Assembly: GCA_030123585.1 (NCBI GenBank) | Contig: CP126120.1 | Span: 1,675,001 to 1,739,000 of the forward strand | Direction: 5' to 3' | DNA length: 64,000 nt | Source: Rhodanobacteraceae bacterium | Lineage (GTDB): Bacteria > Pseudomonadota > Gammaproteobacteria > Xanthomonadales > Rhodanobacteraceae | Shown: positions 31,442-40,997 of the stretch, piece by piece | How positions within the stretch are numbered: the stretch's first letter is position 1 | How the letters are laid out: each line of letters opens with the position of its first letter | Translations under genes and position numbers: made by a program | Notes under the pieces: model-generated | Told to the model about the DNA's origin: nothing | What the model saw: only the letters and a program-made list of their open reading frames with translations | The model's database searches: none

Positions 31442-32485
31442 GTGGCGGTGACGATCAAAGACGTTGCCCGGGAGGCGAAGGTTTCTGTGGCTACCGTGTC
31501 ACGGGCGTTGAATGGCAGCGCCGGGGTCACCCCGGACACGCGCGCGCGCATCGAGCGCGCGGTCGCGCGCCTGCGCTACGTGCCGATGGGCGCGGCGCGC
31601 AGCCTGGTCACCCGCCGCACGCAGGCGGTGGGCGCGTTGCTGCCCGACCTGTTCGGCGAATTCTTTTCCGAGCTGATCCGCGGCATCGACCTCGCCGCGC
31701 GCGCGCACGGCCTGCACCTGCTGGTCTCCAGTTCGCACGGCGACGCCGACGAAGCCGCCGCCGCGCTGCGGGCGATGCAGGGCCGCGTGGACGGCCTGCT
31801 GATCATGTGGCCGCATGCGGAGCCTGGCTTCCTGCGCAAGCATCTTTCCGATTCCGTGCCCGCGGTGCTGATGGACAGCGCCCTGCGCGAACGCCGCTGC
31901 GCGCGGGTCAACAACGACGATTACGGCGGCGCGCGCGCGATGACCGAGCACCTGCTCGCGAACGGCCATCGCGCCCTGGCCTTCATCGAAGGACCCGCCG
32001 CCAACCACGACGCGCGCGAACGCCGCCGCGGCTTCGACGACACCATCGCCGGCCGGCGCGGCGTCACCGCGCGCTACCTGCAGGGCGACTACAGCGAGGA
32101 ATCGGGCTACCGCGCCGGACGCACGCTGCTGGCGGCGCGCAAGCGCCCGGACGCGGTGTTCGCCGCCAACGACATGATGGCGATCGGCTGCCTGTCGGCC
32201 TTCAACGAGGCCGGCGTGAACGTGCCCGCCGACATCGCGCTGGCGGGCTTCGACGACATTCCGATCGCGCGCTACACCCATCCGCCCCTGACCACCGTGC
32301 GGGTGCGGATCGCCGAACTCGGACACGCCGCGCTGGAGCGGCTGGTAACGCAAATGGCCGCGCCGGATACCCCGGAAGCGGACCTCACGACGATGGCGTG
32401 CGAAGTGGTGGTGCGCGCCTCGTGCGGATCGCGGGCGCCTCCGGCCGCACGCAGCAAGCAGGCAGAGTTCCACACACACAACTGA
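31442..32485 (+). CDS. LacI-family transcriptional regulator of the carbohydrate locus
   Basis: The 347-residue repressor starts with the LacI helix-turn-helix VTIKDVAREAKVSVATVSRALNG and hinge, followed by a periplasmic-binding-protein-like sugar domain (VGALLPDL, DGLLIMWPHA, GFDDIPIARYTHPPLTTVR). The start is GTG 31442, 5 bases after GGGAG; no ATG gives a proper HTH start. Two sites with the typical central ACGT palindrome, before this gene and at 43299, are its likely targets. The ligand is inferred to be a beta-gluco-oligosaccharide from the enzymes downstream. Confidence 0.92.
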   Translation: MAVTIKDVAREAKVSVATVSRALNGSAGVTPDTRARIERAVARLRYVPMGAARSLVTRRTQAVGALLPDLFGEFFSELIRGIDLAARAHGLHLLVSSSHGDADEAAAALRAMQGRVDGLLIMWPHAEPGFLRKHLSDSVPAVLMDSALRERRCARVNNDDYGGARAMTEHLLANGHRALAFIEGPAANHDARERRRGFDDTIAGRRGVTARYLQGDYSEESGYRAGRTLLAARKRPDAVFAANDMMAIGCLSAFNEAGVNVPADIALAGFDDIPIARYTHPPLTTVRVRIAELGHAALERLVTQMAAPDTPEADLTTMACEVVVRASCGSRAPPAARSKQAEFHTHN

Positions 32486-32512
32486 CCACCCCGAATGTGC
32501 GCTGGAGGGATC

Positions 32513-35500
32513 ATGAAAAACCAAACGAGACTGCGGAAGAAACTGCTGGCGGCGCTGGTCACGAGCAGCATCGCCGCCGGCGCGGCGCTGCCCACGATGG
32601 TCTGGGCGCAGACTGCGAACGCCACGCTGCAGGGAAACACGACGCCCAACGCGCAAGTCACCGCGCGCAACGTCGCCACCGGCATGGTGCGTGTCACCAA
32701 GGCCAACGCCCAGGGCCGCTACGTGCTGGTGGGCCTGCCGCCCGGCACCTGGCACGTCGATGCCGGCCCCGGCACCGCCCAGACGATCACCTTGTCGGTC
32801 GCATCCACGGCCACGCTGAATCTCACGGCGGCAGCCGCACCGACCGCCCCGACGGCGCAAACGCTGGCGGCGGTGCAGGTGACCGCCTCGCCGTTGCTGG
32901 ACGTCAAGACCTCGCAGGTCGGCAACACCGTCTCGCTGCACCAGATCCAGACGTTGCCGCAGACCACGCGCAACTTCCTGGAATTCGCCGACATCGTGCC
33001 GGGCATGATCTTCACGACGAATTCGCAGGGCAACACCTCGCTGCAGGGTGGCGCGCAGAACACCAGCGCAGTCAACGTGTACATCGACGGCGTCGGCCAG
33101 AAGAGCTACGTGATGGGCGGTGGCGTCAGCGGCCAGTTCGCGACGCAGGGCAACCCATTCCCGGAACTCGCGGTCGACCAGTACCGGGTGATCACGTCCA
33201 ACTACAAGGCTGAGTACGACCAGTTGTCCAGCGCCGCGGTCACCGCGGTGACCAAGTCGGGCACCAACCAGTTCCACGGCGAGGTGTACGGCAACTACAC
33301 CGACGACAGCTACCGCGACATGACGCCCAGCGAAAAGGCGTCGGGCCAGAAGACGCCTTCGGAGAGCAAGGAATACGGCTTCTCGCTGGGCGGGCCGATC
33401 ATCCAGGACAAGATGCACTACTTCATCACCGACTCGGTGAAGCGCTTCGACTCGCCGGTCGCAGTGGTGCCAGGCGTCACCGGCGTCAGCGGCCAGTTGC
33501 CCACCGATGCGCAGTCGCAACTCGGGCCGGCCAACAATCCGTTCTTTGAAAACCTGTTCTTCGGAAAACTCGATTGGGAAATCACCGACAGCGACCGGCT
33601 GGAACTGCGGGCGCAGGTGCGCAACGAAACCCAGGACGGCAACATCGGCGGCGTGATCGCGGCCTCGGCCGGCATCCAGATCAAGAACACCGACAAGCGC
33701 TACGAGTTCTACTGGGAACACAGCGCCGACGCCTGGTACAACGAATTCCTGCTGACCTACGAAAACGCCTTCTACGTGCCGCAGCAGATCACCAGCGGCG
33801 TGGGCCAGGCCTACACCTACGGCTCCAACAACCAGTTGGTCCTGCAGACGGGCGCGCCCGACCCGCGCGCCGAACAGAACAAGGGCCAGAAGGGCCCCGG
33901 ACTGAAGGACGACCTGACCTTCACCGACCTGCACTGGCTGGGCGACCACACCGTCAAGGTGGGCTTCAAGTACAAGGACGTGAAGCTGACCGCGCAGGAC
34001 GCCGGCAATGCCACCGCGCAGGCGTACTACAACGTGTGCACGGCCGACGCCGCCGACAACAGCTCCTACTGCCCGCCGGGATTCATCGGCACCAGCCCGA
34101 CCCCGTACAAGGCAGTGTTTGCGGTGACCAACCCGGGCTTCAGCCCGATCGTCACCTCCAAGGACCAGCAGTTCGGCCTGTACGCACAGGACGACTGGGC
34201 GGTCAACGAGCACCTGACCTTCAACATCGGCGTGCGTTGGGACTACGAGAAGAATCCGTCCTATCTCAACTGGGTGACGCCCGCGAACGTCGTCAACGCC
34301 CTGCTCAACGGCCACGATCCCAACAACACGAACCCGAGCGAAACCTACGCCCAGCAACTGGCGGCCGGCGGCATCAACATCAACGACTACATCTCGACCG
34401 GCAACAACCGCAAGGCCTACAAGGGCGAATGGCAGCCGCGCGTGGGCTTCTCGTACGACATCAACGGTGACCAGAAGCACGTGATCTTCGGCGGCGCGGG
34501 CCGCGCCTACGACCGCGACCTCTACAACTACCTGCAACTGGAGCAGACCAAGTTCGCGCTCGAGGAACCGACCGTGTGGTTCAGCGGTCCGAACCAGACT
34601 TGCGAAGGCACGCCATGCTTCCCCTGGGATCCGTCGTACGCAAGCAGCGTCGCCGCCCTGCAGTCGCTGGTCACCGGCAGCACCGCGGGCTACGAAGTGG
34701 ACATGTTCACCAACAAGCTCAAGGTGCCGTATTCGGACCAGTTCAGCATCGGCATGCGCAACAAGTTGGGCGACTGGAACACCAGCGCCACCATCGTGCG
34801 CGCGCTCAGCTACGACGGCCTCGCCGCCACGCTGGGCAACCGCTATCCCAACGGCGCGTTCTGGATGAACGGCGGTCAGCCCTGGGGTGACGGCGTGCCG
34901 GGCTTCGGCCCGCTGATCCTGTGGAACAACGGCATCGAGACCCGCAGCACGCAATTCCTGCTGTCGCTGGAGAAACCCTACACGCACGAATCGCACTGGG
35001 GCGCCACCATCGCGTACACCTACACCAACGCCAGCCAGAATCGCGACATCAACGAGCACTACTCGTTCGATCAGGCGACCATCCAGCAGTACCCGTTCAT
35101 CCTGTCCAACGCCGCGCCCAAGCACCGCCTGGTCGCGACCGCGGTGGTCGATGGCCCCTGGGATACGGTGTTCTCGGCCAAGCTGACCCTGGCGACGCCG
35201 ACACCGTACGACGGCTTCATCAACTACAACTATCCCGCGACCGCACCCAACGGCGCCAACAACCTGCCGGTCGGAGGCATTCCATCCGGCGGGAAGCGCT
35301 TCTTCATCGGCGGACCAATATGGGGCTATCGCGACATCGACCTCGCGGCAATCAAGAACTTCAGGATCGCGGGTCAGACCGTCTGGTATCTGCGTCTCGA
35401 CGTCCTCAATGCGTTCAACTACAAGAACCTGGTGGACGTCAATTCCACGTACCCGACCTTCTATCCGATCTCGTACGTCACCAACGGCAACATCACCGGC

Positions 35501-35542
35501 GTGCCGCGCACGTTCAAATTCACGATGGGGGTGAGGTGGTAA
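32513..35542 (+). CDS. TonB-dependent outer-membrane receptor with carboxypeptidase-regulatory-like N-domain
   Basis: The 1009-residue receptor has a signal peptide (LLAALVTSSIAAGAALPTMVWAQ), an N-terminal carboxypeptidase D regulatory-like beta domain (NAQVTARNVATGMVRVTKANAQGRYVLVGLP is its core), and a plug with TRNFLEFADIVPGM and VNVYIDG. A large beta barrel ends in the aromatic C-terminus FTMGVRW. It imports oligosaccharide across the outer membrane with TonB energy. ATG 32513 has GGAGGG upstream. It follows the regulator by 27 bases and ends before a strong terminator, so regulator and receptor form one unit; the following halogenase may use its own promoter or read-through. Confidence 0.93.
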   Translation: MKNQTRLRKKLLAALVTSSIAAGAALPTMVWAQTANATLQGNTTPNAQVTARNVATGMVRVTKANAQGRYVLVGLPPGTWHVDAGPGTAQTITLSVASTATLNLTAAAAPTAPTAQTLAAVQVTASPLLDVKTSQVGNTVSLHQIQTLPQTTRNFLEFADIVPGMIFTTNSQGNTSLQGGAQNTSAVNVYIDGVGQKSYVMGGGVSGQFATQGNPFPELAVDQYRVITSNYKAEYDQLSSAAVTAVTKSGTNQFHGEVYGNYTDDSYRDMTPSEKASGQKTPSESKEYGFSLGGPIIQDKMHYFITDSVKRFDSPVAVVPGVTGVSGQLPTDAQSQLGPANNPFFENLFFGKLDWEITDSDRLELRAQVRNETQDGNIGGVIAASAGIQIKNTDKRYEFYWEHSADAWYNEFLLTYENAFYVPQQITSGVGQAYTYGSNNQLVLQTGAPDPRAEQNKGQKGPGLKDDLTFTDLHWLGDHTVKVGFKYKDVKLTAQDAGNATAQAYYNVCTADAADNSSYCPPGFIGTSPTPYKAVFAVTNPGFSPIVTSKDQQFGLYAQDDWAVNEHLTFNIGVRWDYEKNPSYLNWVTPANVVNALLNGHDPNNTNPSETYAQQLAAGGININDYISTGNNRKAYKGEWQPRVGFSYDINGDQKHVIFGGAGRAYDRDLYNYLQLEQTKFALEEPTVWFSGPNQTCEGTPCFPWDPSYASSVAALQSLVTGSTAGYEVDMFTNKLKVPYSDQFSIGMRNKLGDWNTSATIVRALSYDGLAATLGNRYPNGAFWMNGGQPWGDGVPGFGPLILWNNGIETRSTQFLLSLEKPYTHESHWGATIAYTYTNASQNRDINEHYSFDQATIQQYPFILSNAAPKHRLVATAVVDGPWDTVFSAKLTLATPTPYDGFINYNYPATAPNGANNLPVGGIPSGGKRFFIGGPIWGYRDIDLAAIKNFRIAGQTVWYLRLDVLNAFNYKNLVDVNSTYPTFYPISYVTNGNITGVPRTFKFTMGVRW

Positions 35543-35581
35543 TACCGCGTCTCCCCTTCGCGCAAGCTACCAGCGTGGGAA

Positions 35582-35620
35582 GGCGGGTCCGCTGCTCTCC
35601 ACGGACCCGCCTCTTTTTTC
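35582..35620 (+). terminator. Strong rho-independent terminator after the receptor gene
   Basis: GGCGGGTCCG stem, loop about CTGCTCTCCA, CGGACCCGCC, then TCTTTTTT. It separates the receptor from the halogenase gene, whose ATG is only 17 bases further, so some read-through or attenuation probably sets downstream expression. Confidence 0.9.
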
Positions 35621-35636
35621 GCAATGCAGGTTGCCC

Positions 35637-37154
35637 ATGCGCGACATGAACGTTGCTCCGGTTCGCAACATCGTGATCGTCGGCGGCGGCACCGCGGGCT
35701 GGATGGCCGCGGCGGCGCTGGCGCGGGTGTTCCCGGGCAAGCTCGCCATCCGGCTGATCGAATCCGAACAGATCGGCACGGTGGGCGTGGGCGAAGCCAC
35801 CGTGCCGCACCTCAAGGCTTTCAACCAACTGCTGCAGATCGACGAGGCGGAGTTCGTCCGCACCGTCAAGGGCACCTTCAAGCTCGGCATCGAGTTCGTC
35901 GATTGGGCGCGCATCGGCGACCGCTATTTCCACGGTTTCGGCACGATCGGCCACGACTACGACCTGCTGCCGTTCCACCAGTACTGGCTCAAGGCGCGCC
36001 AGCAGGGCATCGCGGCCGATCTCGGCGAATACTCGCTGCACACGAAAGCCGGTCCGCTCGGCAAGTTCATGGTGTCGGCCACCGATGTGCCGCCGAAATC
36101 GCCGCTGGCCGACATTGCCTACGCCTACCATTTCGACGCCGGGCTGTACGCGAAATACCTGCGCCGTTACGCCGAGCAGCGCGGCGTGCGCCGCACCGAA
36201 GGCAAGGTGGTGCGGGTCGAGCAGCACGGCGAGGACGGCTTCGTCGAAGCCGTGGTGCTGGAAAGCGGCGAGCGCATCGCGGGCGAACTGTTCCTCGATT
36301 GCTCCGGCTTCCGCGGCCTCCTGATCGAACAGACCCTGCACGCGGGCTACGAGGACTGGTCACACTGGCTCCCCTGCAACCGCGCGGTCGCGGTGGCCTG
36401 CGAGGTCACCGGGCCCCCCACGCCGTTCGTGCGCTGCACCGCGCGCGACGCCGGCTGGACCTGGCGCATTCCGCTGCAGCACCGGGTCGGTAACGGCTAC
36501 GTGTATTCGAGCAAATACATTTCCGACGACGCGGCCGCGGCGGCCTTGCTGCAACACCTCGATGCGCCGGCGCTGGGCGAGCCGCGCCTGCTGAAGTTCA
36601 CGGCCGGACAGCGCAGGAAGGCCTGGGACAGGAACGTGGTCGCGATTGGCCTCGCCGCCGGTTTCCTCGAACCGCTGGAATCGACCGCGATCTACATGAT
36701 CCAGTCCGGCATCGCGCGGCTGGTCAACCTGTTCCCGGACACCGGCTTCAACCCCGCGGTGATCGAACGCTACAACGCGCAGACCGCGTTCGAGATCGAA
36801 CGCATCCGCGACTTCATCATCCTGCACTTTTGCGCCACCGAGCGCGACGACACGCCGTTCTGGAACTACTGCCGCACCATGGACATCCCCGCGCCGCTGG
36901 CCGACAACATCCGCCTGTTCCGCGACAGCGGGCGCTTCTACCGCAACGCCGAGGAAATGTTCGCGCTGACGAGCTGGGTGGAAGTGATGATCGGCCAGCG
37001 CATCCTGCCGCGCACGTACCATCCCGCGGTGGACCAGCTTTCCGACGCCGAACTGAAGCAACTGATGGACGGCGTGCAGCGCGTGATCGCGTCCTGCGTG
37101 GATGCGATGCCCACGCACCAGCAATTCATCGCGCGCCACTGTGCCGCCGTGTGA
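35637..37154 (+). CDS. Flavin-dependent tryptophan halogenase family protein
   Basis: The 505-residue protein shows the halogenase FAD motif GGGTAGW (residues 16-22), GVGEATVPHLKAF with the region of the catalytic Lys, the WxWxIP motif (WTWRIP at about 274) and the FLEPLEST segment of flavin halogenases. Such genes are common next to TonB receptors in Xanthomonadales and Caulobacterales polysaccharide loci, where their substrate is unknown. True tryptophan halogenation is not implied. ATG 35637 is used; TTG two codons earlier is not needed. It ends with a TGATG overlap to a possible earlier start of the next gene. Confidence 0.88.
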   Translation: MRDMNVAPVRNIVIVGGGTAGWMAAAALARVFPGKLAIRLIESEQIGTVGVGEATVPHLKAFNQLLQIDEAEFVRTVKGTFKLGIEFVDWARIGDRYFHGFGTIGHDYDLLPFHQYWLKARQQGIAADLGEYSLHTKAGPLGKFMVSATDVPPKSPLADIAYAYHFDAGLYAKYLRRYAEQRGVRRTEGKVVRVEQHGEDGFVEAVVLESGERIAGELFLDCSGFRGLLIEQTLHAGYEDWSHWLPCNRAVAVACEVTGPPTPFVRCTARDAGWTWRIPLQHRVGNGYVYSSKYISDDAAAAALLQHLDAPALGEPRLLKFTAGQRRKAWDRNVVAIGLAAGFLEPLESTAIYMIQSGIARLVNLFPDTGFNPAVIERYNAQTAFEIERIRDFIILHFCATERDDTPFWNYCRTMDIPAPLADNIRLFRDSGRFYRNAEEMFALTSWVEVMIGQRILPRTYHPAVDQLSDAELKQLMDGVQRVIASCVDAMPTHQQFIARHCAAV

Positions 37155-37270
37155 TGGTGCTTGGTCGGGTACGGGGAACAGGCAGCGGAGAAACCCACGA
37201 TGCAACGTTTGATCCGACCCACGCCGGGCATCGCCGTGGCGGCACCCGCGGCCAGCGCGGAGCGCTCGCC

Positions 37271-38836
37271 GTGACGGGGGCTGCACCGAAGACGAGATTC
37301 GCGGCGACGGTCTGGCGCAGGGCCGGCTTCGGCCTGCTGTTCGTGCTGCTGGCGCTGCTGTCCGCGCCGCCCTCGCCGGCGCAGCGCGCCGCGCCCGCGC
37401 CGGCGCCCGCAACGCAGGCCGCGGCGCCCTCGCTCAACGACATCGAGCACCGCACCTTCGAGTTCTTCTGGCAGACCGCCAATCCGGAAAACGGCCTGGT
37501 GCCGGACCACTGGCCGCGCTACCCCGGAAAGGATTACTTCTCCAGCATCGCCGCGGTGGGCTTCGCGCTCACCGCCTATCCGGTCGGCGTCGAGCGCGGC
37601 TGGATCACGCGCGAACAGGCGCGCCGGCGCGTGCTGGCCACGCTGCGCTTCTTCGCCGATGCGCCGCAGGGCGACAGCGAGGACGACGACGCCGGCTACC
37701 ACGGATTCTTCTACCACTTCCTCGACATGCACACCGGCCTGCGCTACGGGCGCTGGGTGGAGGTGTCGACCATCGACACCACGCTGCTGATGGCCGGTGT
37801 GCTGTTCGACCAGACCTGGTTCGACCGGGACGACCGCGAGGAACGCGAAATCCGCAGGCTCGCCGACAAGTTGTACCGCGACGTGGACTGGAACTGGGCG
37901 CAGGTGCGTCCGCCGCTGATCAGCATGGGCTGGACGCCCGGCGGCAAGTTCATCGACTACGACTGGAAGGGCTACGACGAGGCGATGCTGCTGTACATCC
38001 TGGCGCTGGGCTCGCCCACCCACGCGGTCGAGCCGGATGCGTGGAAAGCCTGGACGTCCACCTATGACAGCAGTTGGGGCAGTTTCTACGACAGCAAGCC
38101 GCACGTCGGCTTCGCGCCGCTGTTCGGCCACCAGTACAGCCAGACGTGGGTGGATTTCCGCGGCATCCGCGACGCCTGGATGCGCGCACACGGACTGGAT
38201 TATTTCGAGAACAGCCGCCGCGCGGTGGTCGGCCAGCGCAACTACGCGATCGCCAATCCGAAGCGCTTCACGGGCTACGGCGCCGACATCTGGGGCCTGA
38301 CCGCCAGCAACGGCCCTGGCGACACCGTCTGGATCCGCCCCGACGGCACGCGCACCGAATTCTTCGGCTACCTCGCGCGCGGCGCGGACGTCGGCCAGAT
38401 CCTCGATGACGGCACCATTGCGCCCACGGCTGCGATCGCGTCGATCGCGTTCGCGCCGGAACTGGTGCTGCCGGCGATACGCGCCATGTACCAGCGCTAC
38501 GGGAAATGGCTGTATTCCGGATACGGTTTCGTGGACGCGTTCAATCCGTCGTTCCGGCTGGACTCGCCGCTGCGCAGCGGCCGGGTGGTGCCCGGTGAAG
38601 GCTGGTTCGACAACGAGTATCTTGGCATCGACCAGGGTCCGATCCTGCTGATGATCGAGAATTACCGCTCGGGTTTCGTGTGGAAGGTGATGCGCAAGAA
38701 CCCCTACATCCGGCGCGGTCTGGAACGCGCGGGCTTCACCGGCGGCTGGCTGGACGAAAAGCCAGCCAAGGCGACGCCGCGCACCGCATCTTCCGCGCGG
38801 CATGGCCGCGCGAAAGAGCGCGTCGCGGTGCCATGA
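37271..38836 (+). CDS. GH144-like glucanase (glucoamylase-like family)
   Basis: The 521-residue secreted protein has an N-terminal hydrophobic signal (FGLLFVLLALLSAPPSPAQ) and then the (alpha/alpha)6-type domain beginning IEHRTFEFFWQTANPENGLVPDHWP. Further family segments are SIAAVGFALTAYPVG, WVEVSTIDTTLLMAGVL, GGWTPGG-like GWTPGGKF, FGHQYSQTWVDFRGIRD, GLTASNGPG, and EYLGIDQGPILLMIENYR. The family includes endo-beta-1,2-glucanases (GH144), so beta-1,2-glucan is the likely but unproven substrate. GTG 37271 is chosen because GGAG precedes it and it begins just before the signal; ATG 37154 overlapping the upstream stop is the alternative. Its stop overlaps the next ATG. Confidence 0.8.
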   Translation: MTGAAPKTRFAATVWRRAGFGLLFVLLALLSAPPSPAQRAAPAPAPATQAAAPSLNDIEHRTFEFFWQTANPENGLVPDHWPRYPGKDYFSSIAAVGFALTAYPVGVERGWITREQARRRVLATLRFFADAPQGDSEDDDAGYHGFFYHFLDMHTGLRYGRWVEVSTIDTTLLMAGVLFDQTWFDRDDREEREIRRLADKLYRDVDWNWAQVRPPLISMGWTPGGKFIDYDWKGYDEAMLLYILALGSPTHAVEPDAWKAWTSTYDSSWGSFYDSKPHVGFAPLFGHQYSQTWVDFRGIRDAWMRAHGLDYFENSRRAVVGQRNYAIANPKRFTGYGADIWGLTASNGPGDTVWIRPDGTRTEFFGYLARGADVGQILDDGTIAPTAAIASIAFAPELVLPAIRAMYQRYGKWLYSGYGFVDAFNPSFRLDSPLRSGRVVPGEGWFDNEYLGIDQGPILLMIENYRSGFVWKVMRKNPYIRRGLERAGFTGGWLDEKPAKATPRTASSARHGRAKERVAVP

Positions 38837-40119
38837 ACATCGCGCGCCTCGTCGGCTTGGCGGCGCTCGCGATCCTCGCGGCGCTGCCGGCCGGTTGCGC
38901 CGCGCCCGCGCAGAGCGGCATCACGCTGGAGTTCTGGACCATCGGCCGCGAAGGCGAAGCGGTGGCGCAACTGCTGCCGGCGTTCGAGCAGGCGCATCCC
39001 GGCGTCCACGTGCGCATCCAGCAGATCCCGCTGACCGCGGCGCACGAAAAGCTGCTGACCGCCTACGCCGGCGATTCGCTGCCGGACCTCACCCAGATCG
39101 GCAACACCTGGATCGCGGAATTCGCGGCGCTGCACGCGCTGGAGCCGCTGCAGGCGCGCGTCGGGCATTCCAGCGTGATCCGCGAGGACGATTACTTCGC
39201 GAGCGCGTGGGCCACCAACGTGATCGACGGGACGTTGTACGGGATTCCGTGGTACGTCGACACGCGCCTGCTGTTCTATCGCGCGGACCTGCTGCGCGAA
39301 GCCGGCTTCGACGCGCCACCGCGCGACTGGGCCGACTGGCAGCGGCAGATGGACGCGATCCGCGCAAAGAGCCACGGCACGCGCTGGGGCGCGCTGCTGC
39401 CGACCAACGAATACGACCAGTTGCTGGCGCTGGCGCTGCAGCAGCACGTGCCGTTGCTGCGCGACGGCGGACGCTACGGCAATTTCCGGAGCGCGGGTTT
39501 CAAGCGCACGCTGGCGTTCTACGTCGGCCTGTTCAAGCGCGGCGACGTGCCGCCCTGGACCAACGTGCAGGTCGGCAATCCGTGGCAGGCGTTCGGGCGC
39601 GGCGAGTTCGTGTTCTACCTTTCGGGACCCTGGAACATCGGCGAGTTCCGCAAGCGCCTGCCGGCATCGCAGCAGGGCGAATGGTCCACCGCGCAGCTTC
39701 CGGGCCCGGACGGCCCCGGCGACTCGGTGACCTACGGCTCCAGCCTGGTGATCCCGCGCACGTCCAAGCACAAGGACGCGGCGTGGCAGTTGATCGAATA
39801 CCTGTCGCGACCCGACGTGCAGGCGCATTTCTACGAACTGCTGGGAGATCTTCCGGCGCGGCGTTCGGCGTGGCAAAGCCCGGCGCTGCAAAACGACCCG
39901 AAGTTGCGCGCCTTCCACGCGCAACTCGAACACATGCGTCCGGCGCCGCCGGTGCCCGAGTGGGAACAGATCGTCAACATGATGCAGCAGGTCGCCGCGC
40001 GCGCGGTCGCGGGGCAGTTGACGATCGACCAGGCCACGGCGCAAATGGATGCCGAGGCGGATACGATCCTCGCCAAGCGGCGCTGGGTACTGGCGCGCGA
40101 ACACGAGACCAAGCCGTGA
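38833..40119 (+). CDS. ABC sugar-binding lipoprotein (MalE/UgpB-like)
   Basis: The 428-residue protein has a lipoprotein signal (LAALPAGC) and the extracellular solute-binding family 1 fold: ITLEFWTIGREGEAVAQLLPAFEQAHPGV, LPDLTQIGNTWIAEFA, YGIPWYVDTRLLFYRADLL and SGPWNIGEF. It binds oligosaccharide in the periplasm for the importer. The ATGA overlap with the glucanase gene and GTGA overlap with the first permease show tight co-translation. Confidence 0.92.
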   Translation: MNIARLVGLAALAILAALPAGCAAPAQSGITLEFWTIGREGEAVAQLLPAFEQAHPGVHVRIQQIPLTAAHEKLLTAYAGDSLPDLTQIGNTWIAEFAALHALEPLQARVGHSSVIREDDYFASAWATNVIDGTLYGIPWYVDTRLLFYRADLLREAGFDAPPRDWADWQRQMDAIRAKSHGTRWGALLPTNEYDQLLALALQQHVPLLRDGGRYGNFRSAGFKRTLAFYVGLFKRGDVPPWTNVQVGNPWQAFGRGEFVFYLSGPWNIGEFRKRLPASQQGEWSTAQLPGPDGPGDSVTYGSSLVIPRTSKHKDAAWQLIEYLSRPDVQAHFYELLGDLPARRSAWQSPALQNDPKLRAFHAQLEHMRPAPPVPEWEQIVNMMQQVAARAVAGQLTIDQATAQMDAEADTILAKRRWVLAREHETKP

Positions 40120-40997
40120 ACAGCAAGCTTTCGGCATGGCTGTTCCTGTCCCCGGCGCTGCTGGTGCTGGGCGTGTTCTTCCTGCTGCCGGTGCTGGCGG
40201 GGCTGGGCCTGAGCCTCACCGATTTCGACCTGTACGCGCTGGCCGACATCCGCAACCTGCGATTCGTCGGCCTCTACAATTATTGGGAACTGCTGCACCG
40301 CCCGCTGTTCTGGGATGCGCTGGGGCACACGCTGTATTTCGTGATCGTGGGCGTGCCGCTGTCGATGCTCGCCTCGCTCGGCACCGCGCTGCTGCTGAAC
40401 TCCAGCGCGGCGAAATTGAAGCCGCTGTTCCGCACCGCGCTGTTCGCGCCGGTGGTGACCACCGTGGTCGCGGTCGCGGTGATCTGGCGCTACCTCTTCA
40501 ACACCCAGTTCGGCGTGGTCAACTTCGTGCTCGTGCACCTCGGCATCGGCCCGATCGACTGGCTGGGCGATCCGCACTGGGCGATGCCGATGATCATCCT
40601 GTTCGCGGTGTGGAAGAATTTCGGCTACAACATGATCATCCTCTTGGCCGGATTGCAGGCGATCCCCGCCGACCTGTACGAAGCCGCGCGCATCGACGGC
40701 GCGTCGGCATGGAGGCAGTTCCGCCACATCACGCTGCCCGCGCTCGGACCGATCCTGCTGATGGTCGGCATCCTCACGGTGTCGGGCTACTTCCAGCTGT
40801 TCGCCGAACCCTACGTGATCACCGAGGGCGGCCCGCTGCAAAGCACGGTGAGCGTGCTGTACCTGATGTACAACGAGGGCTTCAAGTGGTGGAACATGGG
40901 CACCGCGTCGGCGGTGGCGTTCCTGCTGTTCATGATCATGTTCGCCGCGACTGCGCTGCTGTGGCGCTTCGGCGGCGGGCGCGAGGAAACGGCATGA
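40116..40997 (+). CDS. ABC sugar permease (MalF-like)
   Basis: The 293-residue inner-membrane permease has six hydrophobic segments and the EAA loop EAARIDGASAWRQFRHITLPAL that docks with the ATPase. GTG 40116 overlaps the binding-protein stop, and its own stop overlaps the ATG of the second permease. It forms the channel with the next gene product. Confidence 0.93.
   Translation: MNSKLSAWLFLSPALLVLGVFFLLPVLAGLGLSLTDFDLYALADIRNLRFVGLYNYWELLHRPLFWDALGHTLYFVIVGVPLSMLASLGTALLLNSSAAKLKPLFRTALFAPVVTTVVAVAVIWRYLFNTQFGVVNFVLVHLGIGPIDWLGDPHWAMPMIILFAVWKNFGYNMIILLAGLQAIPADLYEAARIDGASAWRQFRHITLPALGPILLMVGILTVSGYFQLFAEPYVITEGGPLQSTVSVLYLMYNEGFKWWNMGTASAVAFLLFMIMFAATALLWRFGGGREETA

Noticed and set aside
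31499..35125. Very long minus-strand open frame (over 1200 codons) opposite the regulator and receptor
   Set aside because: It is antisense to two clear genes, has a His/Arg/Val-rich composition typical of shadow frames in GC-rich DNA, and shows no domain.
37154..37270. Earlier ATG start of the GH144-like gene
   Set aside because: It would put about 39 non-conserved residues before the signal peptide and has no ribosome site, whereas GTG 37271 has GGAG and a direct signal sequence. It remains a possible alternative.
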